Under the pieces are notes generated by a model, which saw only the letters and a program-made list of their open reading frames with translations, did no database searches and was not told where the DNA came from. The position numbers and the translations under genes were made by a program. Positions 53,245 to 61,815 of a stretch of DNA of 64,000 bases are shown in pieces (position 1 is the stretch's first letter; each line of letters opens with the position of its first letter). Source of the DNA: Anaerosoma tenue (GTDB lineage: Bacteria; Actinomycetota; Coriobacteriia; Anaerosomatales; Anaerosomataceae); NCBI RefSeq assembly GCF_023161965.1, contig NZ_JALNTY010000003.1, positions 291,271 to 355,270 of the forward strand. The letters run 5' to 3'.

Positions 53245-54041
53245 TGGACATCACCGCCGTGGACCGCTCCGCGATCTCGGGCGACACCCTCCTTCATCGG
53301 GCGGCCCCATCCAGCAAGCTGGTGGCGACCACGCTGCTGCTCGCCGCCGTGGTCAGCGTTAACGATCCACTGGTGGCCGCCGGCCTCACGCTCTCCCTCA
53401 CCGGAGCGGCCGCGGCCGTGCGGCTCCCTGTACGGCAGATGCTGACGCTCGCGCTCTATCCGGCGGTGTTCGCCCTCGTGTTCGCGTTCGCGGCCGCGGC
53501 GAACGTGCCTCTGGGCGCTCTCGTGGTGCTCAAGGCGGTCACCGCCGCGCTCGCCGTTGTGACGCTCATGTTCTCCACGCCGTACCCGCAGGTCTTCGCG
53601 CCGATCCAGCGCGTCACCCCGCGGGTGGTGGGAGACGCTCTGCTGATGACCTACCGCTCGCTGTTCATACTCGCCGACAAGTTCAGCGACCTCTCGCGCG
53701 CGATCAGGCTGCGCGCGGGCCTGTCCAAACGGCAGCCGGTCAGGGCCGCCGCGGCCACGGTCCGCGCGATGGGCGGGCTGCTGCTCTACTCGCTCGACCT
53801 CTCGCAACGCGAATACGACATCCTCTACCTGCGCGGCTACGAGGGCGGGTTCCGCGTGGCCACCCGGCGGAGCGCCGACCGCTCGGCCGATATGGCCGCG
53901 CTCGCCTATTCGGCCGTCCTGCTCGGCGTGGTGGCGGCGTTCAGGTGGATTCCCGGCCTTGCCGGATATGCATGGCTCGTCACGCTCGCCGGCGCGGTGG
54001 ATCTTGCCACCGGTGCACTGATCGGACGGAGGCGCCGATGA
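53244..54041 (+). CDS. cbiQ: ECF transporter transmembrane component CbiQ
   Basis: A 265-residue energy-coupling membrane component with about five helices (LVATTLLLAAVVSVNDPLVAAGLTLSLTGAAAAV, MLTLALYPAVFALVFAFAAA). The coupling motif SRAIRLRAGLSKR (AxxxRG-like) contacts the ATPase. TGATG overlap with cbiM and ATGA overlap with cbiO indicate one translated unit. Confidence 0.9.
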   Translation: MDITAVDRSAISGDTLLHRAAPSSKLVATTLLLAAVVSVNDPLVAAGLTLSLTGAAAAVRLPVRQMLTLALYPAVFALVFAFAAAANVPLGALVVLKAVTAALAVVTLMFSTPYPQVFAPIQRVTPRVVGDALLMTYRSLFILADKFSDLSRAIRLRAGLSKRQPVRAAAATVRAMGGLLLYSLDLSQREYDILYLRGYEGGFRVATRRSADRSADMAALAYSAVLLGVVAAFRWIPGLAGYAWLVTLAGAVDLATGALIGRRRR

Positions 54042-54928
54042 ACCGACACACGCACGACCACGGGCGGCTTGCGGGGGCCGACGAGGTCATCCGCATCAGC
54101 TGCGTCCGGCACACGTACGAGGACGGCACATCGGTGCATCTCTGCGGGCTCGACTTCCTCGCGCACATCGGTGCACGTGTGGCCGTGCTCGGCCCCAACG
54201 GCTCCGGCAAGACCACCATGCTCTACCACATCCTCGGCCTGATGCGGCCTCAGGAAGGCGAGGTCACCGTGTTCGGCGTGTCGCCTTCGGAGGAGTGGAC
54301 GCGGATCAGGCAGCGGATCGGCGTGGTGTTGCAGAACGTGGACGAACAGCTGCTCGCGCCGACCGTGATCGATGACGTTGCGTTCTCGCCGCGGCAGTAC
54401 GGCATGAGTGAAGCCGACGCCCTGGCGGCCGCGCACCGCGCGCTCGACCTGCTGGGCATCGACCACCTCGCCGACCGCGTCCCGCACAACCTCTCGGGCG
54501 GCGAGAAGCGCAAGGTGGCGCTCGCCGGCGCGCTCGTGATGGAGCCCGACCTGCTCGTGCTCGACGAGCCGTTCGAGGGGCTCGATCCGGAGTCGCGCGC
54601 AGGGCTGCTCGGTCTGATGGACCGTTTGGCGATGGAGCGTGGCGTCACGATCGTCATGTCCACCCACGACATCGACTCGGTGCCCGAGTTCGCCGACTAC
54701 GCGTACGTGCTCGCGCCCGGCGGCCGCATCGCGCTCGCCGGCACTCCCGAGGAGCTGTTCGCCAACGCTGACGCGCTCGCCGAGGGCAACGTCAACCCGC
54801 CGATACTCGCCGAGCTGTTCGCCCGGCTCCGGGAGCGCGACAGCACCGCCCCCCGGCCCGCACTCTCGGTGGCTGAGGCCGTGGATGCGCTGGCCGGCTG
54901 GAAGGGATGCCAGGAGCCCCAAGCGTGA
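54038..54928 (+). CDS. cbiO: ECF transporter ATPase CbiO
   Basis: A 296-residue ABC ATPase that powers metal uptake. It starts MNRHTHDHGR, a His-rich tail, then Walker A GPNGSGKTTMLYHIL, Q-loop GVVLQNVDEQLLAPTVIDDVAF, signature LSGGEKRKVALAGAL and Walker B LLVLDEPFEGLDPE. It ends the regulator-transporter operon, 10 bases before the stop of the next, convergent gene. Confidence 0.93.
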   Translation: MNRHTHDHGRLAGADEVIRISCVRHTYEDGTSVHLCGLDFLAHIGARVAVLGPNGSGKTTMLYHILGLMRPQEGEVTVFGVSPSEEWTRIRQRIGVVLQNVDEQLLAPTVIDDVAFSPRQYGMSEADALAAAHRALDLLGIDHLADRVPHNLSGGEKRKVALAGALVMEPDLLVLDEPFEGLDPESRAGLLGLMDRLAMERGVTIVMSTHDIDSVPEFADYAYVLAPGGRIALAGTPEELFANADALAEGNVNPPILAELFARLRERDSTAPRPALSVAEAVDALAGWKGCQEPQA

Positions 54929-54938
54929 CCCCTGCGGG

Positions 54939-55184
54939 TCACTCCTCCATCGGGAAGACCGCGCTGATGGCCTCGCGGCCCACGATGATGAACGGCGGAG
55001 AAGCGACCAGGCGGTCGTCCTCGACGCGGAAGATGGACGCCTCCGTGACGGCGTAGAAGTCCTTGTTCTTCGCGTTCAGCGAGTCAGACAGACGCGCGCC
55101 CTCGAGGATGTGCATGTCGCCCTCGATGCGGTGGTCCTTGGTGATGATCATGACGCGGACGGTGTCCTTCTTCGTGATCGCCAT
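54939..55184 (-). CDS. Hypothetical protein, 81 aa
   Basis: An 81-residue acidic, beta-rich protein (VRVMIITKDHRIEGDMHILEGARLSDSLN) with no family I recognise, no Cys and no signal peptide. The spacing and order resemble small domains that bind metabolites or RNA, but nothing specific. AGGAAGGCAGGG precedes the ATG. It follows the PEP carboxylase by 29 bases on the same strand and may be cotranscribed with it. Confidence 0.7.
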   Translation of the reverse strand: MAITKKDTVRVMIITKDHRIEGDMHILEGARLSDSLNAKNKDFYAVTEASIFRVEDDRLVASPPFIIVGREAISAVFPMEE

Positions 55185-55213
55185 GTCCCTGCCTTCCTGT
55201 ACGTCTGTCGCGT

Positions 55214-56671
55214 CTAGCCGAGAAAGCGGCGGATGAGCGCGGCGCGGAGGACCAGGTCGCCCGTCTGGGCGGTCTCGCCGCGCTCGAGGTCGGAGCGGAT
55301 CCGCCGGACGATCTCGAGATACCCCTCCTCGGCAGATGCCCCGAAACCGGCGGTCTCAAGCGCGCCGAGGAGCGACCCCGTCATCAGCGGTCCGTCAGGG
55401 TCCGTATACGCCATCGCATCAGCGAGCTTGGAGGCGAGCGACGGGTACGCCTCCAGGACGAACGCGAGGTCGTCGGCCGTGAGCGCGTCGAAGGCGATGA
55501 GCTCCGGCGGCAAGCCGAGCGAGTGCAGTGCGCAGGTGAAGCCGATCGCGCGCGGCAGCGAGACGCCGCCCAGCTCACGCGCGTACCCGAAGAGCCCCAC
55601 GTGCAGCTTGCGGGAGCGGCGGCTGGGGACGTGGCGCGCCATGCGGTTCACGAGCGGCGCGATCTCCACCACCCGCTCGCGGTACGCGGCGCTGTAGCGG
55701 TTGATGACGTCGAGGGCGCGCTCGCGATCCAGCTCGTCCGCCGGACCCGTCTCCCGCGCCTTAAGGTGCTCGCATGCGGCGCGCACCTGGTCGGGCGGGT
55801 AGTCGTACTTGAATGCCGACTGCACGCTGAACGTGGCTACGCTCGGATACTCGCATCCCACGCGCTCGGCCGTGCGCGGCGAGAGGCCCCCGCGGAACGG
55901 CGCCGACCCCACCCCGAGGATCGGATGGATGCGCACCCCGATGCGGTTGGCCAGGGCGTCCAGATCGGCCAGCGCGATCTTGTTGGCGAGCGCCGCCGCG
56001 ACAAGGCCGAAGTTCATCGCCGTGTCGGAGCGGGCCAGGAACACACGCTGGTCCTCCGCGTCCTTGTCGGCGAGGTACTCCTCCATGGTGTCCGCGGCGG
56101 TCAGCATGCTCGGCACGTCCTCGAAGAGCGGGATGACCCCGATGCGGTGCGGCGAGAACGAGCCGATCCAGTCGGCTATCGTGGTGCCGCATCGCGCGAA
56201 CCGCGCGTGCTGACGCCCGATGATGTGGTCGGCGTAGTAGTGGTAGATGCGGTCGATGTCGTCCGCCGAGACGGTCATCGGCAGGATGACCTCGAAGATC
56301 GGCGCCACGTCACGCTCGTAGAAGAGGTTCGCGGCGTCGTACGAACGCGGGATCGATTCCAGCGTCTCGAGCAGGATCTTGGCCTCGGCCACCTCGACGC
56401 GGGGATTGGGCACGCGGAGCGTGATGCGCAGGTCCTCGCCGAGCACGTTCTCGCGGAAGTACTCCGGGTAGTAGCTCAGAAGCTTCTTCACCACGTAGGT
56501 GTCGATCTCCTTGCCCTCGACATCCCACATCTGCTCGTCGCAGCCGAGGTGCGAGAAGGCGTAGTACGCCTCACGTATCTCGTCTTCGCCCGCCAGCACC
56601 GCCGACGAGGCGAAGAACGGCACTGACGCGTTGTCGGGGTGCTGCGTGCTCATGCAGTGCGGCACTCTCAT
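55214..56671 (-). CDS. ppcA: Archaeal-type phosphoenolpyruvate carboxylase
   Basis: A 485-residue PEPC of the short archaeal type (about 500 residues against about 900 for the usual bacterial type). It fixes bicarbonate on PEP to give oxaloacetate. Evidence: MSTQHPDNASVPFF near the start, VPNPRVEVAEAKILLETLESIP, EVILPMTVSADDI, GVGSAPFRGGLSP and SVQSAFKYDYP. ATG 56671 follows GGAGGCGCC. This type lacks the allosteric regulation of classical PEPC and is seen mainly in archaea and some anaerobic bacteria. Confidence 0.92.
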   Translation of the reverse strand: MRVPHCMSTQHPDNASVPFFASSAVLAGEDEIREAYYAFSHLGCDEQMWDVEGKEIDTYVVKKLLSYYPEYFRENVLGEDLRITLRVPNPRVEVAEAKILLETLESIPRSYDAANLFYERDVAPIFEVILPMTVSADDIDRIYHYYADHIIGRQHARFARCGTTIADWIGSFSPHRIGVIPLFEDVPSMLTAADTMEEYLADKDAEDQRVFLARSDTAMNFGLVAAALANKIALADLDALANRIGVRIHPILGVGSAPFRGGLSPRTAERVGCEYPSVATFSVQSAFKYDYPPDQVRAACEHLKARETGPADELDRERALDVINRYSAAYRERVVEIAPLVNRMARHVPSRRSRKLHVGLFGYARELGGVSLPRAIGFTCALHSLGLPPELIAFDALTADDLAFVLEAYPSLASKLADAMAYTDPDGPLMTGSLLGALETAGFGASAEEGYLEIVRRIRSDLERGETAQTGDLVLRAALIRRFLG

Positions 56672-56741
56672 GGCGCCTCCTTCGTCTGCGCTCCAGTCTA
56701 CCGTGCGCATCGCCGCGCCGCCGCCCGGCAGCGCGGTGAGG

Positions 56742-57332
56742 TCACTCGTGGTCGAAGCCTCCGCGCTCGGCGTGCTCGAGCAGCGCGGCTCTCACCTGCT
56801 CCCAGACCTCCGGCAGCGCGTCCTCGATCGGCGCGTTGACGGTGAGCACCGGCTCGAGCGGCACACGGTTCTCGGTCCAACCCGCTCCCCCGCTGCCCAG
56901 GTTGTGCAGCAGCGGCATCAGCCGGTCCACCGCGTACGCGTACCGCGCCTCCGGCGTCTCACGTAGCTCGTACTCCTGCCAGCGCTCGAAGCACCAGACC
57001 GCCTCGCGCTCCGGCAGCAGGCCGAAGAGCTGACGGGCGGCTTCCTCCTCGGCAGCCGCCATCTCGGCGGTACGCGGGGCGAAGATGATCGTGTCGCCGA
57101 TCTCGATCTCCGGGATGTCGTGCACCAGCAGGATCTCGATCACCCGCTGCAGGTCCACCGGCTCCGCCGCGTGCTCCTGGAGGAGCGCCGCCAGGAGCGC
57201 CACGTGCCAGCTGTGCTCGGCCGAGTTCTCACGCCTGCCGATCGCCGCCGGTCTCGTGACGCGCAGAACGTCCTTGAGGCGGTCGACCTCAAGGGCGAAG
57301 CGCATGATCCGCGCGAAGTCGCCGTTGATCAC
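56742..57332 (-). CDS. HD-domain hydrolase (YfbR/HDDC2-like)
   Basis: A 196-residue HD phosphohydrolase. Metal ligands appear in NSAEHSWHVALLAALL (H), LLVHDIPEIEIGDTI (HD) and YAVDRLMPLLHNL (D). The family hydrolyses 5'-deoxynucleotides. Its start overlaps the flavodoxin gene stop by 4 bases (ATGA), so translation may be coupled. Confidence 0.85.
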   Translation of the reverse strand: MINGDFARIMRFALEVDRLKDVLRVTRPAAIGRRENSAEHSWHVALLAALLQEHAAEPVDLQRVIEILLVHDIPEIEIGDTIIFAPRTAEMAAAEEEAARQLFGLLPEREAVWCFERWQEYELRETPEARYAYAVDRLMPLLHNLGSGGAGWTENRVPLEPVLTVNAPIEDALPEVWEQVRAALLEHAERGGFDHE

Positions 57333-57832
57333 ACGGCCACCCCCAGCAGCGGCGGCAGGCTGGCTGCCCAGGCGCGGATCGCATCCCAGTCGCGCGCATC
57401 GCTTGGCGGCATGTTGCGCATGCCCGGGTTGTTGTCGGGAAATCGGAGGCTGGCGGGATCGTGGCGTCCGCCGAACACAGTGACCGCCACCGGAGACAGC
57501 CAGTCCGTCTTCGCCAGGTACTTGTCCACGGTGCCCCTGGCGCTCGCCATCTCATCAGGCGTGTCGTTGAACGGGCCGAGAGCGAACAGCGCAACCGGCA
57601 TACCCGCGAGGGCCTTCCGGTTCCGCGACAAGAACCGCTTCGCGTCACCATGCAACATGAAGTAGTACAGTGCGCTCCCCAGCACGACTGCCGAGCGGCC
57701 GGAGAGATCCCGCACGTCACCGGCGGGACACACCTCGCACTCAACACCGAGGTGCGTGAGCGTGTCGGCCACCGCCTCGGCCACCTCACGCGTGGCCCCG
57801 TACTTGGTGGCGTATGCAACGAGAACGGTCAT
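57329..57832 (-). CDS. Flavodoxin-domain protein
   Basis: A 167-residue flavodoxin-like protein with the FMN-phosphate loop ATKYGATREVAEAVADTL, GSALYYFMLHGDAKRF and ALGPFNDTPDEM. It resembles the flavodoxin_5/HemG-like group, which transfers electrons or may act on protoporphyrinogen IX; without haem genes nearby, the role is open. Confidence 0.87.
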   Translation of the reverse strand: MTVLVAYATKYGATREVAEAVADTLTHLGVECEVCPAGDVRDLSGRSAVVLGSALYYFMLHGDAKRFLSRNRKALAGMPVALFALGPFNDTPDEMASARGTVDKYLAKTDWLSPVAVTVFGGRHDPASLRFPDNNPGMRNMPPSDARDWDAIRAWAASLPPLLGVAV

Positions 57833-57860
57833 GATCGGCCTCCCTCCGTCAGACCAGCGC

Positions 57861-58802
57861 CTATGGGATCGACAACTCCCTCAGCGACACGCGTTTGCCA
57901 TCCGGCAGGACCTGGGTCCCCACCTCCACGAACCCGCGACGCGAATGGAACGCGTCAGAGGCGGCGTTCAGTGGCTCTGCGTCCACCTCACAGACCAGCC
58001 GCTCGATGCCGCACCGTCCGGCATACGACAGAAGGTCGCGATAGAGCGCGTCGCCAAGGCCTGACCGCTGATGCGCGTGCGTCACCACTATACGGTCGAT
58101 GTACAGGAATCCCGCCGAGTGATCCTCGAACCAGCGGTAGTTCGGGCTTTCGTAGGGGGCCCCGGGCGCAAGCGCCAGAAGGAAGGCCCGTACCCTCGAA
58201 CCGACCTCGGCCACCGCGTGATAGGCCGCATGCTCGTGGAGCGTGGCAAGCGACGCGCCGTCCAGCGGACTCGTCACGTGTTCCCACTCGGCGTTGAGCG
58301 CCAGGATCGCCGGCAGGTCCGAGGCGCGCGCGGGGCGGATCGAGTACGGGTACACGACCTCGAACCGCTCGCAGACCACCGGCATCTCCTCGGAGGGTGC
58401 CCTGCCCGTGAGCACGGCTTCCCGCTCGAACGCCGCCCGGTGCGCCCGTCGCCAGTAGTCGAGCGACCCGTCGCCCTCCCCCTCGGCGGCGGCGAACTCC
58501 TCGGTGACCGAGCCGAACGGCACGACCTCCACGCTGGTGGTGCGGATCACGCAGCGCGGGGTGCCCGACCAGTCGGTGACCACGCTAAGGTCGCCGGGGC
58601 GCGGAAGCGGTTCGCCCTCGGCCTCGTACGACCACAGCGCACCCGCGGTGGCCCGCTTGCGTCCGGCAAGGACCAGGTCCGCGAGTTCGTCGGCGTCGGC
58701 CTGGTTGTCGCAGAAGTGCCAGGCCGTGTATGTGGCGTCGGGACCCGCAAGCGCGGGCTCTGCGACCCTGAAGGCGTTCCAGAAACGTTCGACCTCGGAC
58801 AT
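57861..58802 (-). CDS. ASCH-GNAT fusion protein
   Basis: A 313-residue protein joining an ASCH domain (about residues 5-150: DATYTAWHFCDNQADADELADLVLAGRKRATAG and RCVIRTTSVEVVPFGSV) to a GNAT acetyltransferase (about 152-313: YSIRPARASDLPAILALN and RIVVTHAHQRSGLGDALYRDLL acetyl-CoA loop). ASCH domains bind modified nucleosides or RNA; GNAT transfers acetyl groups. Start ATG 58802 is chosen because the ASCH domain follows directly. Confidence 0.85.
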   Translation of the reverse strand: MSEVERFWNAFRVAEPALAGPDATYTAWHFCDNQADADELADLVLAGRKRATAGALWSYEAEGEPLPRPGDLSVVTDWSGTPRCVIRTTSVEVVPFGSVTEEFAAAEGEGDGSLDYWRRAHRAAFEREAVLTGRAPSEEMPVVCERFEVVYPYSIRPARASDLPAILALNAEWEHVTSPLDGASLATLHEHAAYHAVAEVGSRVRAFLLALAPGAPYESPNYRWFEDHSAGFLYIDRIVVTHAHQRSGLGDALYRDLLSYAGRCGIERLVCEVDAEPLNAASDAFHSRRGFVEVGTQVLPDGKRVSLRELSIP

Positions 58803-58842
58803 CGGCCCAACACCGTTCTCTCGTAGGCGGACAACGCTCCCA

Positions 58843-59208
58843 TCATAGCGGCGTACCGGCGCGGAGACGGGCCTCCTCGAGCCAGGACACGACCTGATCA
58901 TCCAGATCGCCCGCATCGCGCACCTCGAGGTGGTGCATGTAGCGTCCAGGGGCGGGCTCCACGATCTCCTTCCAGCGCGGCGACTCGTCCCTCCGGCCGA
59001 GTGCGATGGACAGGACGATCGGCGCTGTCTCCCCTCGCAGATACCGGCCCGGGATCCATACCCACGCGTAAGCCCGGCCGCTCATGAGCGCGATCTGGCT
59101 CTTCGATACGCGCAACTCCTCCGCATCGCGCACCCCGGCGCGGAGCATGAGGGTCTCCCACAACTCCCTCGAACGCTCGTATCCGTGGAAGAACTCGTCG
59201 ATGGTCAT
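58843..59208 (-). CDS. DUF5655-like conserved protein
   Basis: A 121-residue protein beginning MTIDEFFHGYERSRELWETL, typical of the C-terminal part of DUF5655 proteins. It contains IALMSGRAYAWVWIPGRYLRGETAPIVLSIAL. Function is unknown. GGGAGACCC precedes the ATG. It is followed by the ASCH-GNAT gene on the same strand. Confidence 0.7.
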   Translation of the reverse strand: MTIDEFFHGYERSRELWETLMLRAGVRDAEELRVSKSQIALMSGRAYAWVWIPGRYLRGETAPIVLSIALGRRDESPRWKEIVEPAPGRYMHHLEVRDAGDLDDQVVSWLEEARLRAGTPL

Positions 59209-59334
59209 GGGTCTCCCGCCCGTGTCACCCGTGCTCCGCCCGCACGACGTACGCACATGGGCATCGTACGCCGTTACGGAGCTGCATGGTTCGGGGTAAC
59301 ACTAAGGCAGTCCCTAACCTGGAGAGGAGGAGAG

Positions 59335-59541
59335 ATGAAGCTCTCGGCGCGCAATCAGTTGAAGGGAACCGTCACCGCCATCAAGGAGGGCGCTGTTGAG
59401 GCGCAGGTGTCCCTGGACGTGGGCGGGCAGAAGCTCACTGCCGTGGTCACGATGGACGCGGTGAATGAACTCGGCCTCACCACAGGTTCTGCCGTCACGG
59501 CGGTGATCAAGGCGGATCACGTCATCCTGGCGACCGACTGA
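59335..59541 (+). CDS. Molbindin (TOBE/Mop domain) protein
   Basis: A 68-residue single Mop domain: KLSARNQLKGTVTAIKEGAVEAQVSLDVGG, then VNELGLTTGSAVTAVIKADHVILA. Such molbindins oligomerise and bind molybdate or tungstate in the cytosol as storage or homeostasis proteins. A strong GAGAGGAGGAG precedes ATG 59335. It is convergent with the MOT1-type permease, which is also a molybdate protein, so the two form a local metal-oxyanion locus. Confidence 0.92.
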   Translation: MKLSARNQLKGTVTAIKEGAVEAQVSLDVGGQKLTAVVTMDAVNELGLTTGSAVTAVIKADHVILATD

Positions 59542-59556
59542 TCGCAGCACGAGGTT

Positions 59557-59594
59557 CGGCCCGCCCTGAAGCGTTAGCGACCCGGGGCGGGCCG
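59557..59594 (+). terminator. Bidirectional terminator-like hairpin between molbindin and permease
   Basis: 10-bp perfect stem CGGCCCGCCC / GGGCGGGCCG with an 18-base loop, 15 bases after the molbindin stop and 32 bases from the permease stop. It could serve both convergent genes. Confidence 0.55.
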
Positions 59595-59626
59595 TTCCAT
59601 GCCAAGCCGCTGGGCGGCGTCCAGCC

Positions 59627-60787
59627 TCACGAGCCTGAGCGGCGCCCGGATGCGAACCGCACGATACGGTCGGCTGCCAGCCCGGCCACGAATCCGAAGG
59701 CCATGTTGGTGAGCAACGCCACACCGACCGTCGCGACGAGGGGCACGAGCTCCGGTCCCACCTTGAGGTGCTTCGCGAACTTCACCATCTCCAGCCCGAC
59801 CATGAACATCATCGCGCCCACGATGGCCTGGGGGAAAGCGGCGAACAGCCCGGCGATCGAGCCTGCGAACAGCAGGCCCAGCGTGATCTCCATCATCCCC
59901 TCGATCACGTTGGCGCCAGCCGTGCGAGCCCCGTAGAAGTACTGCCCCACGAGTCCTCCGGAGCCGTGACACATCGGCATCCCGCCGAACAGCGGCGAGA
60001 CCAGATTCATGACACCGTGGCTGAGGCCGAGCTTCCTCGAACTGACCTGCTCACCGGGGAAGTAGCTGGAGATCACAGCAGACGTGGCGATCACGGCGTT
60101 GGCCGCGGTGAGCGGTATCTGCGCGAACCCGCCGAGAAGCAATGACCGCCATACCTCCTCGGCCGAGAAGGTGACCAGCGTGGGAAGGCGGAACTCCACG
60201 GGCCTGACGGCTTCGAAGCCGCCGTTCACGAACATGAGAGCCAGACCGAGGCCCATGAGGACTATCGCCGCGGGCGCGTACTTGCTGCGCCGGAAGACAA
60301 GGACGATCAGTACGCCTACGATCGCCAGGAGCCAGGAGGCCGACGCGAGCTTGAGCGCCTCTGTGGCGAGGAGGATGCCGAGCGTCACCTGGATGCCCAT
60401 CACGACGGCGCGGGGAGTCTGCTTGGCGATCCAGCTGATCGCCCCGGTGCCCGCAAGCAAGACCCAAGTGATCCCCATCGCGAATCCCGACGCATGGATG
60501 AGCGAGGGCTCCCACTGCTGCGCGATCGCCACGACCGCGAGCGCCTTCATCGGCTCGATCGGCATCGGAAGACGGTAGACGAGACCGCTCACGATGTTCG
60601 CGAGCCCCATCATCACCAGGAAGCCGGCCGGATCCAGCCCGCACACGACGATATAGCCGATGGCGAGCGGCAGCAGGGTGCCGAAGTCGCCCATCGATCC
60701 GGCGAACTCATGCAACGTGAATCGGATCGGCCGCTTCGTCACCTGTCGCTCCGTGATCGGTACGCTCGTGGGCGCCTGTCGGCCCAT
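59627..60787 (-). CDS. MOT1-type molybdate/sulfate permease
   Basis: A 386-residue membrane protein with about ten hydrophobic segments. The motifs EFAGSMGDFGTLLPLAIGYI, YRLPMPIEPMKALAVVAIAQQ and GGMPMCHGSGGLVGQYFYGARTAGAN identify the MOT1 group of putative sulfate/molybdate transporters, not classical SulP with STAS (no STAS domain is present). Its placement next to molbindin favours molybdate or tungstate. Confidence 0.88.
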   Translation of the reverse strand: MGRQAPTSVPITERQVTKRPIRFTLHEFAGSMGDFGTLLPLAIGYIVVCGLDPAGFLVMMGLANIVSGLVYRLPMPIEPMKALAVVAIAQQWEPSLIHASGFAMGITWVLLAGTGAISWIAKQTPRAVVMGIQVTLGILLATEALKLASASWLLAIVGVLIVLVFRRSKYAPAAIVLMGLGLALMFVNGGFEAVRPVEFRLPTLVTFSAEEVWRSLLLGGFAQIPLTAANAVIATSAVISSYFPGEQVSSRKLGLSHGVMNLVSPLFGGMPMCHGSGGLVGQYFYGARTAGANVIEGMMEITLGLLFAGSIAGLFAAFPQAIVGAMMFMVGLEMVKFAKHLKVGPELVPLVATVGVALLTNMAFGFVAGLAADRIVRFASGRRSGS

Positions 60788-60815
60788 CGTCTATCGACGA
60801 CCAGCCGCCTCCATG

Positions 60816-61292
60816 CTAGCGGAACCTGTCGTCCGACCGGTGCCCTGATACCCTGTCTCCGTTCTCCTCGAGCCAACCCATCCGGATCGCGCCCCGTGGC
60901 TCGAAGACAGGCACGTACGGTTTGATGTCAAGGAGCGGGGTGCCGTCGAGGACATCGACATCAAGGACGTACAGCGTGCCGCCTTCGACCTTCTCCAGCC
61001 GCACCACGGAGAGACCTATCGGATTGGGGCGACGGGGGGCCCTCGTGGCGAACAGGCCGCGAGGACTCGAGTCCAGGAACGGCACGACCTCGAGCTCGAA
61101 GCCGCTGCTGCAGTGGAACTCGTAGAGCAGGATCACGTGGGAGAAGCCGTCCAGGTCGCGCAGGCCCGGGGCGTACTCCTCCAGGACCTCCACCGTACCG
61201 GGCACGCCCTGCGCCCCCGCCGGCTGGATGGGCATGCCCGCGAGGTCGGTGTGCGGACTGTGTATGATGCCGATCGGTGTGAACACGGTCAT
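60816..61292 (-). CDS. TsaA/TrmO-like SAM-dependent methyltransferase
   Basis: A 158-residue beta-barrel protein of the TrmO family, which N6-methylates t6A37 in tRNA-Thr. Signature blocks: IGIIHSPHTDLAGMPIQPAG, DGFSHVILLYEFH, ATRAPRRPNPIGLSVVRL and DVLDGTPLLDIKPYVPVFE. ATG 61292 is preferred; its sequence overlaps the stop of the DinB gene. Confidence 0.88.
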   Translation of the reverse strand: MTVFTPIGIIHSPHTDLAGMPIQPAGAQGVPGTVEVLEEYAPGLRDLDGFSHVILLYEFHCSSGFELEVVPFLDSSPRGLFATRAPRRPNPIGLSVVRLEKVEGGTLYVLDVDVLDGTPLLDIKPYVPVFEPRGAIRMGWLEENGDRVSGHRSDDRFR

Positions 61293-61786
61293 CTCCAGCC
61301 CGGCCCATCCTGCCACACGCCCAGCACTCGCCTGAGCGCGATGATCTGGCCGAGATGGTAGGCGTTGTGATCGGCTGCGAGTATCAGCCCCCGCGCGATG
61401 GTCTGGTCATCTGACCGAGCCGCAGGAACCGGCGCGAACAGGTCCACCGACTCATCGAGCGCGAGGCGCTTGAGCGCTTCGCGATCCTCGGTGAGATCGG
61501 CCACTGTCGCCTCCCAGGACTCGCCGGGCAAAGGCGCCGGCCCGGGCCAGTACTCGTCGAGCGACCCGGGGTACACGTAATCGGGATTCACGCAGAAGTC
61601 GAGGATGTCGGCCTGCGCCCGGCGCATGTGTTCGAGGAACTGCCAACCGGTGTGAGCGAAGCCCGGGGGCGCGACGCCCTGCAGCTCACCAGGGAAGTCT
61701 GCCAGCGCCCGTTCGAACCCCACGTGCGCCTCGCCCCAGTCGAGCTGTCGCGCAAGCAACTCCCGCATCTGCTGAAGTGCGTCCAT
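61289..61786 (-). CDS. DinB-family protein
   Basis: A 165-residue four-helix DinB protein. The metal-binding His triad is partly visible (GWQFLEHMRRAQADIL, AADHNAYHLGQIIALRRVLG). Members act as thiol transferases or are of unknown function. GGAGGAGGACG precedes ATG 61786. Confidence 0.85.
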   Translation of the reverse strand: MDALQQMRELLARQLDWGEAHVGFERALADFPGELQGVAPPGFAHTGWQFLEHMRRAQADILDFCVNPDYVYPGSLDEYWPGPAPLPGESWEATVADLTEDREALKRLALDESVDLFAPVPAARSDDQTIARGLILAADHNAYHLGQIIALRRVLGVWQDGPGWR

Positions 61787-61815
61787 CGTCCTCCTCCATC
61801 CGCTCGAGCCGTAGG

